A stretch of DNA of 64,000 nucleotides from Ditylenchus dipsaci (lineage: Eukaryota > Nematoda > Chromadorea > Rhabditida > Anguinidae), in NCBI GenBank assembly GCA_004194705.1, contig SADC01000020.1, forward strand, positions 248,001 through 312,000. Direction: 5' to 3'. The translations under genes were made by a program, and so were the position numbers. This document shows positions 23,155-34,815 of the stretch, in pieces. The notes under the pieces were generated by a model. It saw only the letters and a list, made by a program, of their open reading frames with translations. It was not told the origin of the DNA and did not search any database. Every line of letters begins with the position of its first letter. Position 1 is the first letter of the stretch.

Positions 23155-26100
23155 CTGTTCAAAGTTGCTGCCCAGAAACCATGCAGGACTGCTGCAAAAA
23201 CAGCCTTCAGCAAGATAATCCAATCGACTGTCCCAGCCACTCACTTTTCAATCCATGAAGGCAGCAATTTGTTTGGAAAGTTCTTTTACAATGGCTCTAT
23301 TATCCAAACTTCAGGTATAACTTATTTTTGTTGTAGCCTAGGGTATTTGGCATCTGAGGCCTTGTTTCCATTGGTGGACTGTAAATTCAACAATCCTCAC
23401 TCGCAAACAGCCATTTTTAAATTTTCAAAAGGTATTCTGCTCGTGTCATGTTGTAGCTGAAATTCAGGGCTACCAGATAGGCTATAGGTCGAATTGGTAT
23501 TGATTAAAAGAATCTTCAAAATAAATCGAATGGTATTATAGGTTTTTCCAAATCGCATCGTCACTACTAGAGCTGTGCATTTGTCATCTAACGATATAAC
23601 GATACGATATTTTTGAGCTAAATTTCGAACGATCGATATAACGATACGATATGAATTTTGGCAACGATATATCGTTACGATATGCGATATTTTTCTCCAG
23701 AAGCGGACAATGCTTGAAAAATCTTCCGCGGCTGCTGCGCCGCCTCAAATTTACCTCAATATCAAACCAGTTTATTGCTATCTAATATCTACACTTCACA
23801 ACAACAATAAAACAACAATTAACATCTAATACTGGTAATTCAACATCCGCAGATTCTTGTTGAGGAAAATAGCATCTCCGCATTTTCTGGATCCAAACTT
23901 GATCGTCTGTAGTCGTAGATGTCCCGCGCAACCGAGAACAGTTGCTCACTAGGCTGACTTGTAGCCGGAGTTGAAAGGTATCGCCGGGCAACCACGGATA
24001 ATACTGGATATAGTTTGGCATTCTCCTAGAAGATAAAAATAGGTATGTTGCCGAAGCAAATTTATTCTATCCAAATTTACCTTCCACCATTTCAAAGGAT
24101 TCTCTTCCGGGCTGATTCTCTTTTGCTTGGCGTAGGCTTTTAGTTCAAACATTCCGTCAGCTGAATTGTTTTCTTCCCCCTCCTCATCATCCCAAAGAAG
24201 TGGTTATGTCGAGCAAAGAACGAGTCCCCATGTCTACGCTTCGGAGGAGGTGTATTCGAATCTAAACAATCCACACAATTAAACAATTTCCATCTCAAAC
24301 GAATTAGAAAGGTACCTTCCAGAACATCAGGTACTCTCTCGCACTCCTCCTGGATCCACGTGCTGACAACATTATTGAAGAGGACTTTATTTGTGGCATA
24401 CGCGTCTTTGAACCTCGGATCCAAGAAAATCGCCAATCCATAAATCCTGAATTTTATCAGTTACTCCTCCCAAGACAAAAACCATATGTCCTTACTTCTC
24501 CATCTCAACGTTGAACTTGTTTGAAAGCAACCTCTCTACTGATGCACGCATCTCAACAAAGGCCGGATCCACAATTGCAATCATGTCCTCTTTGAGAGCC
24601 CTCGCGATCGGGAATTGAACGGATATCGGTTCATCAGCACGGCACATCTGCTTCGACGCGGACTCCAACGGTTCCAGAACAGTCACAACTTTGTTCAACA
24701 GCCTCCACTTTTCTTCGCTCAACTCCAGTTTTCGTTTGCCATGCCTCGTCAGATATAGATCGATTGCAGTTCTTTGCTCTAGCAAGCGTTGGCCCATATA
24801 GAAGGTTGAATTCCATCTCGTCGGCTCGTCCTACAAAAACCACCGTAACCCCAAAAAAAGACACAGAGATCTATACTATACTTGAAGTAGTCTGTTTTCT
24901 GGGAGTCTGGCGCTCTTTTGCTCGTCTTTCAATCTGTCTTTGGCTAGAGTGGAATGGTTGAAGTGCCCCACGAGTTTTCGACATGCTTCCAGCATGCCTT
25001 CACACTGGCGTCCTTAAAGATAGAATTGACCACAACCAGATTCAGTTTATGCGCTCCGCAGTCAGCATGCAGGTAATTGCCCTCCTCGAAGGCCTGAATA
25101 CAGAAGGATCTTCAGAAGCAGTTAGAAAACAACAATAAACTACCTTCTTCATATTGCTTCCCTCATCCCTGAGAAAGACATGGCGCCTTGCTTGACTTAT
25201 TCCCCATTCCGTAAGCATTTCCTTCACTTTTTCGCTGATCCTATCGAACGTGTGACTACCCGGAAAATGGCGGACACAGAGGACGAATTTGTGACGATTC
25301 CAATCAGAGTCGATTCCATGCACAGTTAGACTTTAAAAGGCATGATAAATTTATCCAAGCCTCTGACAAATATACCAACTAATGAAGCTTTCGTTGGGCC
25401 GGACCAAATATCGGAGGTAAACGAAAGCGCCGAACAATCGCCGAGACGAGAAACAACTTCCTTTTTTACTGCCGCATAAATCCGTGGCATTGCCCATTCT
25501 GTATAGTGCTTTCTCCCTGGAACTTATACAGCATGTAATCTCTCGAATCAAATAAGTGAAGAAACTACCTTTAAGGTTCTCCCTGTCAGATGACGACAAA
25601 AAAGCTCTGAACGTGTCCTCTTCCACAATCGACAATGGCTGGTTTGTGCACGCAACGTAGTGGATAATCTTTCTGTCGAGAGCCGAGACTTCGCCTAAAA
25701 GCAATCTTTAAAAGTACCAACAAAACATAGGCATTACCTGTTCCCTTAATCACAAATTGTTGTAGTCCTTTTGCATGGCCTCCTTCTTCGCTTGATCTGC
25801 TTTCTCCATCTCTGCCAGTTGCTCTTTGTATTGCGGATGTTTCCGGAGATGCGCTTTCAAATTTGTAATCCTTATTTGACGTCGGTATCTTCTTTGCGCA
25901 TGCATTGCACTCTGATTCAGTTGATGAGAGCTTGTTGAAAAGCAATCGGCCGGGTTCATCTCCGTCGAGCTTGAGTTTCCAAAGTAGGCTCATCTAAGAA
26001 TGGAAGTCGTATCTATGAGAAACATAACGAGCGCAAAACAGCGAGCAAAAATAACGCAAATGAAGCAATACAATGATTCTTTTTGCGACAATAGATGCGA

Positions 26101-27081
26101 CAACAGTCGGCAAAATGATACCAGAAATTGTGCCGTAGCCGAAAAGTTTGGTGAAAACTTTGCGCGAATTTTGAACAAAAATCTCAAAATCACTAGGCGA
26201 TATTTTTTAAAAAGACGATAGCGATATACGATATTTTCAAAATGGTACAGCGATATTTGCGATCGATATTTTTGACCGAAATCGAGAACGATAGAACGAT
26301 ATTATCGTTACGATATATCGATCGTGCACAGCACTAGTCACTACCATATGTTTCCTTGTAAGGCCTAAAAAGTGGGTTCCGTGGCGCAGTGCGTAAGCAT
26401 TTGTTTTTTGGTCCAAAATGGTGCCGCAGGTTCGGTCCCACGTGGTGGCACGCTATTTTTTGGCTTGTTCGACCAGTTTTAGAGGTAATTAGACTTCTAT
26501 GACGACAGATTCGTAATCAGCGACCCAAATTACCTCAAGAACTTTTCAAACAAGCCAAAAAAAATAGCGTCCCACCAGGTGGGATCGAACCTGCGGCCAT
26601 TTTGGACCAAAAACACAAACGCTTAGGCACTGCGCCACCGAGGCCACTTTTTCAAACCTAAATGGCTTCCCCTTTTAAATAAAATATCAGTAATATCAAA
26701 ATATGACCTAAACTTTTGCGCCTGCTTACGATTCCAAATTTAGCTTACAAATGCTGTTGGCTGATGCTCTCAGAGAGTTGCTCAGACAGTTGCGAGCAAC
26801 ATTTGCTGCAACCCACCCTACCATTTTCCGAGAAGTTCAATTTCATAGACAATTGCCCATCTGGGGTGTCCACTCAAGGAGAATATGCCTGTCTAGACCG
26901 AAAATACCCTCTCCGAGATTGCTTTCCTTCCTGCTTAACATGGTCTGAGAAGAGAATCCAGAAACTTGGCTGGAATGAGCAAGATGATTTCAAAGAAAAA
27001 AATTTCGAGCCAGTGGAAGATTGCCCTATATACCAAAAATTTTTGAAAAATGATGATTGTATTTTTAACACTGAGAAGTAG
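23155..27081 (+). CDS. Cys-rich, probably secreted protein (DB-module-like), 3' exons
   Basis: Three exons join in consistent phase: 23155-23314, 23337-23431 and 26744-27081. The first encodes [19 protein letters not shown] followed by [10 protein letters not shown]. The second includes [16 protein letters not shown]. The third has [39 protein letters not shown] and [11 protein letters not shown], ending in TAG. The CC-x(7)-C-x(3)-C spacing resembles the DB module of secreted nematode proteins, though this is not proven. One TGA (23256-23258) lies in frame in exon 1 and may be a base error or a real nonsense change. The intron between exons 2 and 3 is expanded to 3.3 kb by a hAT transposon. 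Signal-peptide exons would lie upstream and are not identified. Confidence 0.6.
23568..26336. mobile_element. full-length hAT transposon with 8-bp target duplication
   Basis: The flanking 8-mer 'gtcactac' is identical at 23560-23567 and 26337-26344. The ends are 'tagagctgtgcat' and the inverse of 'atcgtgcacagcacta'. Many 'aacgatataacgatacgat' subterminal repeats lie at 23600-23700 and 26215-26320, as expected for hAT transposase binding sites. The interior encodes a spliced transposase on the minus strand. It lies in an intron of the Cys-rich gene. Confidence 0.92.
23840..25993 (-). CDS. hAT transposase with BED zinc finger
   Basis: The gene starts near ATG 25993 and ends TGA at 23842-23840. 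The N-terminal BED finger shows ECNAC followed, one frame over, by [12 protein letters not shown] later block gives [20 protein letters not shown], the usual hAT 'A...I......P.S.VE' region. Another gives [15 protein letters not shown] and then [10 protein letters not shown], including the conserved TRWNS. The C-terminus gives [19 protein letters not shown], then PSEQLFSVA and [13 protein letters not shown], a clear hATC dimerisation domain. Introns are short (about 50 bp). Apart from one shift in the BED region the gene looks nearly intact, so the element may be recently active. Confidence 0.88.
26361..26665. repeat. palindrome with a tRNA-like sequence in each arm
   Basis: Each arm carries 'ggtggcgcagtgc' (box A-like) and 'caggttcgatccca' or 'caggttcggtccca' (box B-like), about 45 bp apart and oppositely oriented. 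The stems do not fold into a proper tRNA, so this is a tRNA-derived repeat, not a tRNA gene. Confidence 0.55.
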
Positions 27082-27094
27082 ATTTTAAAATGGT

Positions 27095-27725
27095 TCAAAT
27101 TGTTTTACCCCGTCAAATTACTGATTTACCCCGTCAAATTTATTTTTACCCCGTCAAATATCAATTTTGAGAAAAAATACTCTTCACACCCGTCAAATTA
27201 CGGATTTACCCCCTCAATTTTGAATTTTTTAGTGAAATACTGCAGTGAATTTTGCGGGAATCCTAATTTATAGTCAAAAATGACTTGGATCGCTCCCATT
27301 CTTTCCTAGAGTGGCCAGAAGCCTCTGAAAGTTGGTTTTTCGGTAGTTTAACAGAGGGACGGAGGGTAAACTTTTTGCAAAAAAAGATCAGGATTCCAGT
27401 CCGATTGGATTAATCTCTCAGAATTCCACCCTGAACCACTCAAAACAACCACGAAGCTGGAATTCTGAGCGATAATGCCCATCGGACTGGAATTCTGATC
27501 CGCCCAATCACCTTTTTCGCAAAAAATAAACCCCCCCCCTCAATGAATCCTAAAAAAAACAACTTTCAAGGCTTCTGGCCATTCTGGGGTGGGTTCTGAG
27601 CGATCCAAGTCATTTTTGACTATAAAATTCGGATTCTCGCAAAGTTTACTGCAGTATTTCCCTAAAACTCAAATTTGACGGGGTAAATCAGTAATTTGAC
27701 GGGCTAAAACAATTTGAGCCATCTT
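27095..27725. repeat. palindrome with 'ttaccccgtcaaatta' units
   Basis: The left arm has four units of 'accccgtcaaatt', and the right arm has the inverse 'aatttgacggggtaaa'. The loop is a second hairpin around 'aaagttggttttt'. The element begins right after the stop codon of the Cys-rich gene. From 27726 to 28189 I see no gene. Confidence 0.75.
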
Positions 27726-28189
27726 TTAAAATAAGTTGCTATTTTAACTTTTCTTGCTAATAAATCTTCTGAAATTGAGCGCCTAAGCTTTTAGCACTGT
27801 AATGAATACAGCTCCTTTTTTTAAAGATGCGTGCCAGTAGTGCCCCTGATTTCTGGTTCTTAATTTAGGATGTTTTCGGTCGTTCTAACACATGTTTATT
27901 ATTTTGGTCGAAAAATAAGAAATTAAAAATTGATGTGAGAATTCTCAAAAATTTTAAAAATTTCAATTTTCGAGTTATTTTTTTTTACAACTTTGCCGTT
28001 TTAACGTTACACAATCTTCAGCTCTCTAGTGGCATATTAAGTTAAGCTTAATTGTTTTGGATAAGTCACTATTTGGCTTCAAACACTTGTAGGTCATTTT
28101 AAGAAGTTGCCAAGCGTTTTTATCAATTTAAGTGGTGAAATGTCTTCTTGAACTTTCAGCGTCACGACAAAATCTTGTTACTGTAATGT

Positions 28190-29036
28190 AGCGCAACTCA
28201 AGAGCTACAAAACTCAATTTTTAGAATAATTTTAAAAATTTCAGTGTTGAAATGTGACATTTTGGAAAAAATCAATTTTCTGAAAAAAATCACGGAAATT
28301 TAAATTTTTTGGCTCTATATGTGTGGGGGTCCCTCGAAAAAAAAATGCCTTGGTCCCCCCTGTTGATTTTTTTCGGTTTTTACACAATTTCGCCTTGGTC
28401 CCCCTGTTGTTTGAATTTTTTTTACTTGCATAATTTTATATTTGCCAGGCCATTTAATTTAAAAAAAGATTTCTGGTGCGATACTTGTTATTAAATACGA
28501 TTTATATATTCATTTCATGCATTATAGGCATTGTTATCCTCGAGAAATTAATGTCCTAGTAAGCGTTAAAACGAGTATTATCGTATCATTGTCGGTGAAC
28601 TACATCATAAAAACTAAAAGAGTAATTTAGTGCGAGAATTAAGCTGAAAAGTAATAAAAAACAAAAATAACTTTTTTGAAAAAAATCCACAGGGGGGACC
28701 AAGACATATTTTTTTGGGGGGGGGGGGGGGGGGGGACCGCCAACACATATAGAGCCAATTTTTCTAATTTTTGGATTTGGTCATTTTTTAGAAATTGATT
28801 TTTTCCAAAAGATCATACAGTTGAACCTCAATCAACCGGCACCTCGATAAACCGGCACCCTGTCAACACTTGATTTGGCCAGGTACTCGACACTTTAAGG
28901 AAACGACACCCCGATGAACCGGCACCCTAAGGTCGGTCCCTAGGGGTGACGGCTTATCGAGGTTTGACTGCATCTCAACACTGAAATTTTAAAAACTTAT
29001 TTTTAAAGACGAGTTTTGTAGCTCTTGAGTTGCGCT
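28190..29036. repeat. nested palindromes with an inserted mariner-like MITE
   Basis: The outer arms 'caagagctacaaaactcaat' and 'gagttttgtagctcttgag' enclose an inner pair around 'ggctctatatgtgt'/'acacatatagagcc' and a poly-G tract. A 'cagttgaacctcaatcaacc' to 'ggtttgactg' MITE interrupts the right arm at 28826-28972. Confidence 0.7.
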
Positions 29037-29269
29037 TTGAAATGGCCAACCTTCTCCACCTCGCGAAATGCGTCAAGAATCTTAGTTATTGTACGGAGGG
29101 CATCGTAAAATTCTTTGATGTCTTACAGTTTTTATTCATCTTTTATTTGGTCAATAAACAGTAGAGAAAAATGGAATGGCATGAATTGATTTGCTTTGCT
29201 AAAAATTTGAAATATGCAACGAAAAAGCAAAATTGATATTAAATTGATATTTTGTGTTTATTTTTCAAA

Positions 29270-29485
29270 ATTTTTATAGTACCGTGTATCCAGAATCTCA
29301 GCTTTCCAACAAGCTGTCAAACTCTACCGAATTATTTAAAAAAAGTAGATATTCGGGGGTTTCAATGAAGTAACAAAAACAAAAAGTAACTTCAATCAAA
29401 CCCCTAAATTCTATCATTTTTTAAATGATTCAGTGGAGTTTGATAGCTCATCAGAAAGCTGAGATCCAGGGCTACCCGGTAATAA
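29270..29485. repeat. palindromic MITE (copy of 17810-18015)
   Basis: This is nearly identical to the copy at 17810-18015, including the flanking 'ttttcgt[g]gcat' segment, so the repeat unit is larger than the palindrome. Confidence 0.7.
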
Positions 29486-30698
29486 AAAAATGTCAAAAAT
29501 CAAAACAAAACTTTGTCAAATTTAGGTTGAAGTTTTTTCGTGCATATTTCAGTTTTTCGTGGCATTTTTCAGGTTTTTAGCAAACCAAATCAGTTATAGC
29601 CAAATGGAATAAACCAACCAGTAGATAATTATTATGATGACGGATTTGTGATTTATAGAACTTTTAAGAAAATTATCGTAAAGAAAGTCTTCTGTGATCT
29701 CGTCAAGTTCTCGTATCTCAGCACTCTAAAATTTTTGGTATGAATTCAGATTGTCTAACAATTAAGTGTGGTTTGAAAATTAAAAAAAAAAAACTACGAA
29801 GATTTTGTTGTAAATTAGAAAAACGAAATATAGTCGAAATTCCGGCTGGATCTCGCAGCAGGTTTTGCGGCTTGACAACGCTGCGGCCGAGACAGGACCT
29901 TGCATGATTTTTTCCTTGTCTCTATATCTAAAAGTCTTGCAAGAAGTGTACTGTAGATTTGCTGTGGTCAAATTTAAAATTGTACATGCTGGAGAAAAAA
30001 ATCGGTCATAGGGAGAATTCCAGAGGCGCGTGAGATCCGTTTCCACGTCATCACTAGTCAAATACAGAATTCGAACACTGAATCTGCGTTCAGCGTGCTC
30101 GATTTGCATATGAACCTCTCAAAGGGCCATTGCCGTCTCCAATAACGGTTGTCCCATTCAAAAAAAAAGTCCCCATGGATTACGACGGTTATTTGATGGA
30201 ACTCTGTTGATGAAATGTCTTTTTATTCAAATAGTTTATTGTTGAGTTCTCTATTGATGAGTTATAGGCAGTGATGTAAATCTCGGAACGTCGGCACCGG
30301 TACGACCCCCAAAATTTTTCCGCGACTGCACCGACCAGTGCGGTGCGGGTCGGTGCCGCACCGGAGCCAGTGCAGCACCTGGTGCCGTTACACCACTGGC
30401 TATAGGCACGCCGATTTATCCGGAATACAGAAGATAGATTCTATGAAAAAGAAAAAGTAAAAAAAGAAAAAAGTTTTTGGTTTCTTTGCCTTGGTCCCTC
30501 AAGGTGAAAAATCCAGAAAATTTCAAAAAAAAAATTGAATTGGCGTCTTTCGAATTTTAAAGGAAGAAGGCCTGTATTGGCAGGGGAAGGAAATAAAAGG
30601 GGGCCACTTTCATGGCACAACCTTAAAATAGTGAATTCTGGACTATTCGGGATGTCTCACCATGTTTTTCAGCTGGGCCATGGCAAAAATAGACTCTA
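29486..30698. other. no firm gene; GC-rich repeat at 30272-30412
   Basis: A 109-codon minus-strand frame (30109-29780) is open but matches nothing I know and lacks splice support. The segment 30272-30412, with 'cagtgatgtaa' and 'ttacaccactg' ends and 'cggtgcgg' units, looks like a small GC-rich element. Confidence 0.4.
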
Positions 30699-31171
30699 CA
30701 GTCGACTCTCGATATAAGCACACTCTGGGGACCGGGCAAAAGTGTGCTTATATCGAGAGTGATCTTTTTTCGAAAGAGAGTGACCAAAAGTATCGAAAAA
30801 ATCACATCATATCGAAGATTTATTTCAAACACATAAAAACCAAAAAGTTAAATAACTGAAAAGAAATTTGTGAGTTTACTCTGTTTTTCGTTTACCAGGT
30901 CTCTTTTTTTGAAATGAAAATATTCGTGGCAAGATTTTAACGCCTTATTTACTATTCAAAGTTAACGTTTTATTCCATAATAAGCGGATGTGCTTATTTC
31001 GAGGGAGTTTTACTGGCCTGGGACCGGCCGAGGGTGTGCTTGTATCGAGGGTGTGCTTATATCGAGTGTGCTTATATCGAAGGTATTATTTGCCTTATTT
31101 CTTCGCTGGCCAACCAAATTGGCTCCAATGTGTGCTTATATCGAGAGTCTGCTTATATCGAGAGTAGACTG
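30699..31171. mobile_element. mariner/pogo-like MITE with TA target
   Basis: The ends 'cagtcgactctcgatataag' and 'gagagtagactg' are inverted and flanked by TA. Both arms consist of 'gtgtgcttatatcgaga' units. Confidence 0.75.
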
Positions 31172-31239
31172 TATATGCATTTTTTGATCAAGAGTACTTC
31201 TCGGAATCATGTCTAAGGTAAGTGAGTGCGCGCATCTCT

Positions 31240-31400
31240 AACCAACCAAGCCCCTGCAACCCCTCTAGGGGCTTGGTTGCTTGGGGTTGAGATGCGCACA
31301 CCCACATACCTTAGACACAAATCACTCGAAAGTGACTCTGGATGCATGAAAAAGCATGCATACCAGAGTTTATTTATGCAGTAGGCCCCGGTGTTCAAAA
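31240..31400. repeat. dispersed repeat
   Basis: This is another copy of the 16053-16200 repeat, including the hairpin 'gcatgaaaaagcatgc'. Confidence 0.6.
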
Positions 31401-31697
31401 CTATGTTCAACATCTTCTTATTAATGGCCCTTTTATTCCCTTTCCTTCCAATACATTTCTCAGTCCTTTAAAATTCAAAAGGCGCCAATTCAAAAATTTT
31501 TGAAATTTTCTGGACTTTTTTCTTTGGGAGACCAACGCAAACCAAAAATAAATTTTTTTCATAGAAACTGATGACTGTGTCCCGGGATAAATCGGGGTCC
31601 AGAAACACGAATATGCAATCAGTTTTCCCCCCTTCTATTTAAAAAGCAGCTATTTATGAAATTGACCATGCTGAACATGAATCTGACGTTAGAATTT

Positions 31698-32310
31698 GGA
31701 AATATAATAAAAATTGCCCCATTTGCCGGAAAAGTTGCCCCATTTTCGAATTTCCAATCAAAAAGCAGAAAGTTGCCCCATTCACCATAAAAGTTGCCGT
31801 ATTTGCCACAAAAGTCTCCCCATTTTCTAATTTCAGTCAAAAAGCAGAAAAGTTGCCCATTGGCCGTATTTTCAAATTCACGCAACCATTGCAAACATTC
31901 TCTGATGATGATGTGCAGAGATGGACTGCAGGAGTATCCAGAAGAAATTACCGATGTGCCGCTAGGAGAGAAGAGGAAGCAAGGAAGAAAGCGCAGGGCA
32001 AGAGAGGGAAGCGCCCTGGTTATTGACTGATTTATGTTATTGAATTTGTTGTCTTTGAAGTGTTGTCAATTGTTGTTGAATAAAGTCAGTTGTTGTTTTG
32101 AGTGGTGCTGTAAACTTTGAGAGCTACTAGTATGTAAAACAATGTAATGACAGTATAAGAGATCGTGAATTTGAAAATCCGGCCAATGGGGCAACTTTTA
32201 TGGCCAATGGGGCAACTTTTCTGCTTTTTTATTGGAATTCGAAAATGGGGCAACTTTTCTGGAAAATGGGGCAACTTTTCCGGCAAATGGGGCAATTTTT
32301 AATTGTCTTC
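31698..32310. mobile_element. MULE-type element, copy 2
   Basis: A perfect 9-bp duplication 'ttagaattt' flanks it (31689-31697 and 32311-32319). Ends and 'gttgccccatttg' arm units match copy 1 at 14354-15070. It retains the last exon of a SWIM-type transposase (31887-32030) and the same AATAAA trailer. It lies just 3' of the GMF exons. Confidence 0.85.
31887..32030 (+). pseudogene. SWIM-domain tail of a MULE-like transposase
   Basis: The frame encodes HCKHSLMMMCRDG, then EEITDVPLGEKRKQGRKRR and ends LVID with TGA. The CKH is the end of a SWIM zinc finger (C.C...C.H), and the DVPLGEKRK.GR tail is typical of MULE-like proteins. Only this terminal piece remains, so the copy depends on another source of transposase. 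Confidence 0.65.
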
Positions 32311-32387
32311 TTAGAATTTCGGGTTCGCCTATTGGAGAAGAAGTATTTATTCCGGAATTTTAGTTGAATAATGTCAGTAAAAAGAAC

Positions 32388-32693
32388 CTTTGTCAACTGG
32401 CATTCTTTCACCAAACTATTACGGCTTCCAGCATACAATATTTTCAGCTCAGGACTACATCCCACAGGACTGTAAAATAGCAAGCACATAGGGTATGAAA
32501 CTCTTCCATCCAATCTTTTCAACTCATAGCTAATTACCACAAATCGGGGTTGTTGAGCTGGCAGTTCACTTTTTATTTTTTCTGCATTACTATCCTGAAG
32601 CGATTAAAAATTAAGTCAGTCAGAAATTTAAGTTTGCAATTACCTCTAAAGTTTCTTCCACATCTAATTCCATATTCTCTCGGTTGATTTTCA
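32388..32693 (-). CDS. GMF: glia maturation factor (ADF-homology) homologue, middle exons
   Basis: GMF binds Arp2/3 and promotes actin branch removal in the cytoplasm. Exon 32693-32644 encodes VKINRENMELDVEETLE. Exon 32594-32388 encodes ELPAQQPRFVVISYEL, DGRVSYPMCLLFYSPVGC, KILYAGSRN and CQLTK. This matches vertebrate GMF closely across its central region, including the DGRVSYP.C..F.SPVGC signature. Frame and phase are intact over both exons. The N-terminal exon and the final exon (usually an EIRNTEDL-like block) are not found. The MULE copy 2 begins about 80 bp beyond the last visible exon. Confidence 0.85.
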
Positions 32694-34185
32694 CTGCAAA
32701 TGGACTTCAAAGAAGGAAAATTTGTGTTTGCATATTTAGAATCACGATTTTTTGACTTGTCGCATTAATTGTTAAGATGTTTTTGTATAGATTCCTTTTC
32801 AGAATTTCATCTTTCTGATTAGTAAGTCTACCGAGTAACCTATATTTTAGGCTAATGAAATTGAGAAAATTGACTGAAAATGGGCTTTGGCTGAAAAAAA
32901 AACATAATCGTCTAGCTAAACTAACAACGCCACTGATAAATAAAAATTGTTTAATTTTATTTTCAGAAACTTGACTTCATAATCGAAATACCGTATTCTC
33001 TCTAATAAAGCCCCCTGGGCTGAATTTTTTTACATAATTTACTTGAACAAGAGAATCTAAATGGCTTTGTGGAAAAAAAACATAAAAAACAAAAAAATTT
33101 ACGAAAAAAATTTTTTCTTCTCGCCGAAAACTCAATTGTCATTAGCAGATTTTTCCCAAAAATATTTTTATTTATTTATTTTTTAGATGAAATTTGAAAA
33201 AAAAAATTGGCGCTACTCGGTTTCACCCTCCAAAACACCTACTCGGCAATAAAAATGTATTTGAACCGAAAAGAACTTTATTTGGCCAAATAATATTTGC
33301 GCCAAGAAAAAGTAAATTTGCGCCATCGAAAATGATTATCCAAAGAAAAAGTATTGCGGCGACATTAAAAAAGTTTTATCCAAAAATGAACCATGTCAGA
33401 AATTCAAAATTACTCATTTAACCTATTTAATTTTATTTAAAAGTTGTGTTTTTGGCAGAAAAATTAGGCATTTTTGCAGTTATTGCATTTTTTTACAGCT
33501 CTCCTATTAAGTGCCCACGGATTTATTATTGAACTGACCGAAAATTGAAAAAGTGTGATAAATTGAATCAGAAACAAGTAATTCAAGGATATGCGGACGG
33601 GAATTTCACCTCTCCTACTATTACAAACTTTTAGGTGTGTTTGAAAATTTACCAACATATTAGAGCATTTGTGGCTGATGACTGATTGAATCTGAACTTT
33701 TTTAAGGTTTCCTTGACTGCCTCCGATATCTTACACACTGCTAAATTCCACTCTAAAATTTGGCAATATTGGTTTAGCCCATTAATAAGGAGAGATGTGA
33801 AAAGATCTCCGGAAAAATAGTACCAGTATATTTTGCATATTTTTTCTCAAAATTCTTTTCAAGGGTGGTACGGAATATGGTTTTGCAACATATTTTTGGC
33901 CAAATTTCGGTTACAAAATTGCAAAATATCCTTTCTCTACTTTTCCCAATGCTCTTTTGACTTCTCTTCATTGAAAAAATCAGACCATGTTGTCGGATGT
34001 TCAATGCCAAGTAAATGATCTAGAACTATCAAAGTGCATATTTCTGCAATAAAAGTCAAGTAAACGAATGCAGTCTTTTTAAAAGTTACTGAAAACACTT
34101 AATAAAAAAGGTTTTATTTCCAAAAAAATTAGCTAAAGTCATAAATTTCGACGAAAGCGTTGAAAACTAGTTTTCAAAACGCTTA
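32694..34185. other. no gene recognised
   Basis: A lone pogo-type end 'ataccgtattctctctaata' lies at 32989. A Lys-rich frame at 33194-33421 is low-complexity. The rest is AT-rich. The first GMF exon may lie here but I could not identify it. Confidence 0.4.
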
Positions 34186-34611
34186 CAGTCGAACCTGGAT
34201 AATCGGATACCCCCAGAAGTTCGTTCCCCAACTGGGTCCAACACTTTTTTAGACCTTTTTTGAATGTTTTTGTAAATTCTATTTTGACAGTCTGGTCGCG
34301 AGTATCGCAAGGATGCCGATTTTGACGATCGTTTTTTAAAATCCAAAAACTTTTCAATCTTAAAAATGCAAACCTGGATAACCGGACACCCTTTTTTCAA
34401 AAAGTGTGTCGGTTATCCAGGTTTTGCATTTTTTAGAGTAAAAAGTTTTTTGGATTTTAAAAAACTGTCGGCAGAATCAGCATCCTTGAGATATTTGCGA
34501 CCAGACTGTCAAAAACCGAATTTACAAAAACATTAAAAAAGAAGTGTAAAAAGTGTTGGACCCAGCTGGGCAACGAACTTTTGGGGGTGTCTCTTTATCC
34601 AGGTGCGACTG
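34186..34611. mobile_element. mariner/pogo-like palindromic MITE
   Basis: The ends 'cagtcgaacctggataatcg' and 'ccaggtgcgactg' are inverted and TA-flanked. The body is inverted nearly end to end with internal 'aacctggataaccgg' units. Confidence 0.8.
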
Positions 34612-34815
34612 TATAAGAATACTTACTTCTGTGAAAATTTTAATTCCACAGTTCATAATACAAAAAGACTAGCATCAACAAAAAATTTCACAATTTCTGT
34701 ACAAAAAATTTGCAAAATATTAATATCAAAGGATTGTATTTCCATCACATGTCGCTGTAGCGAGGTCTGAGCAAGAATGTGTCTGAGAGTAGCAAGTGTC
34801 TATCCATGCCCACAT

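Noticed and set aside
26371..26450. A functional tRNA gene
   Set aside because: Box-like words are present, but the acceptor and T stems do not pair in a standard cloverleaf and the unit is part of a palindrome.
29780..30109. A 109-codon minus-strand frame as a gene
   Set aside because: It is open, but it lacks splice partners, a known domain or conservation clues, so I left it as unassigned.
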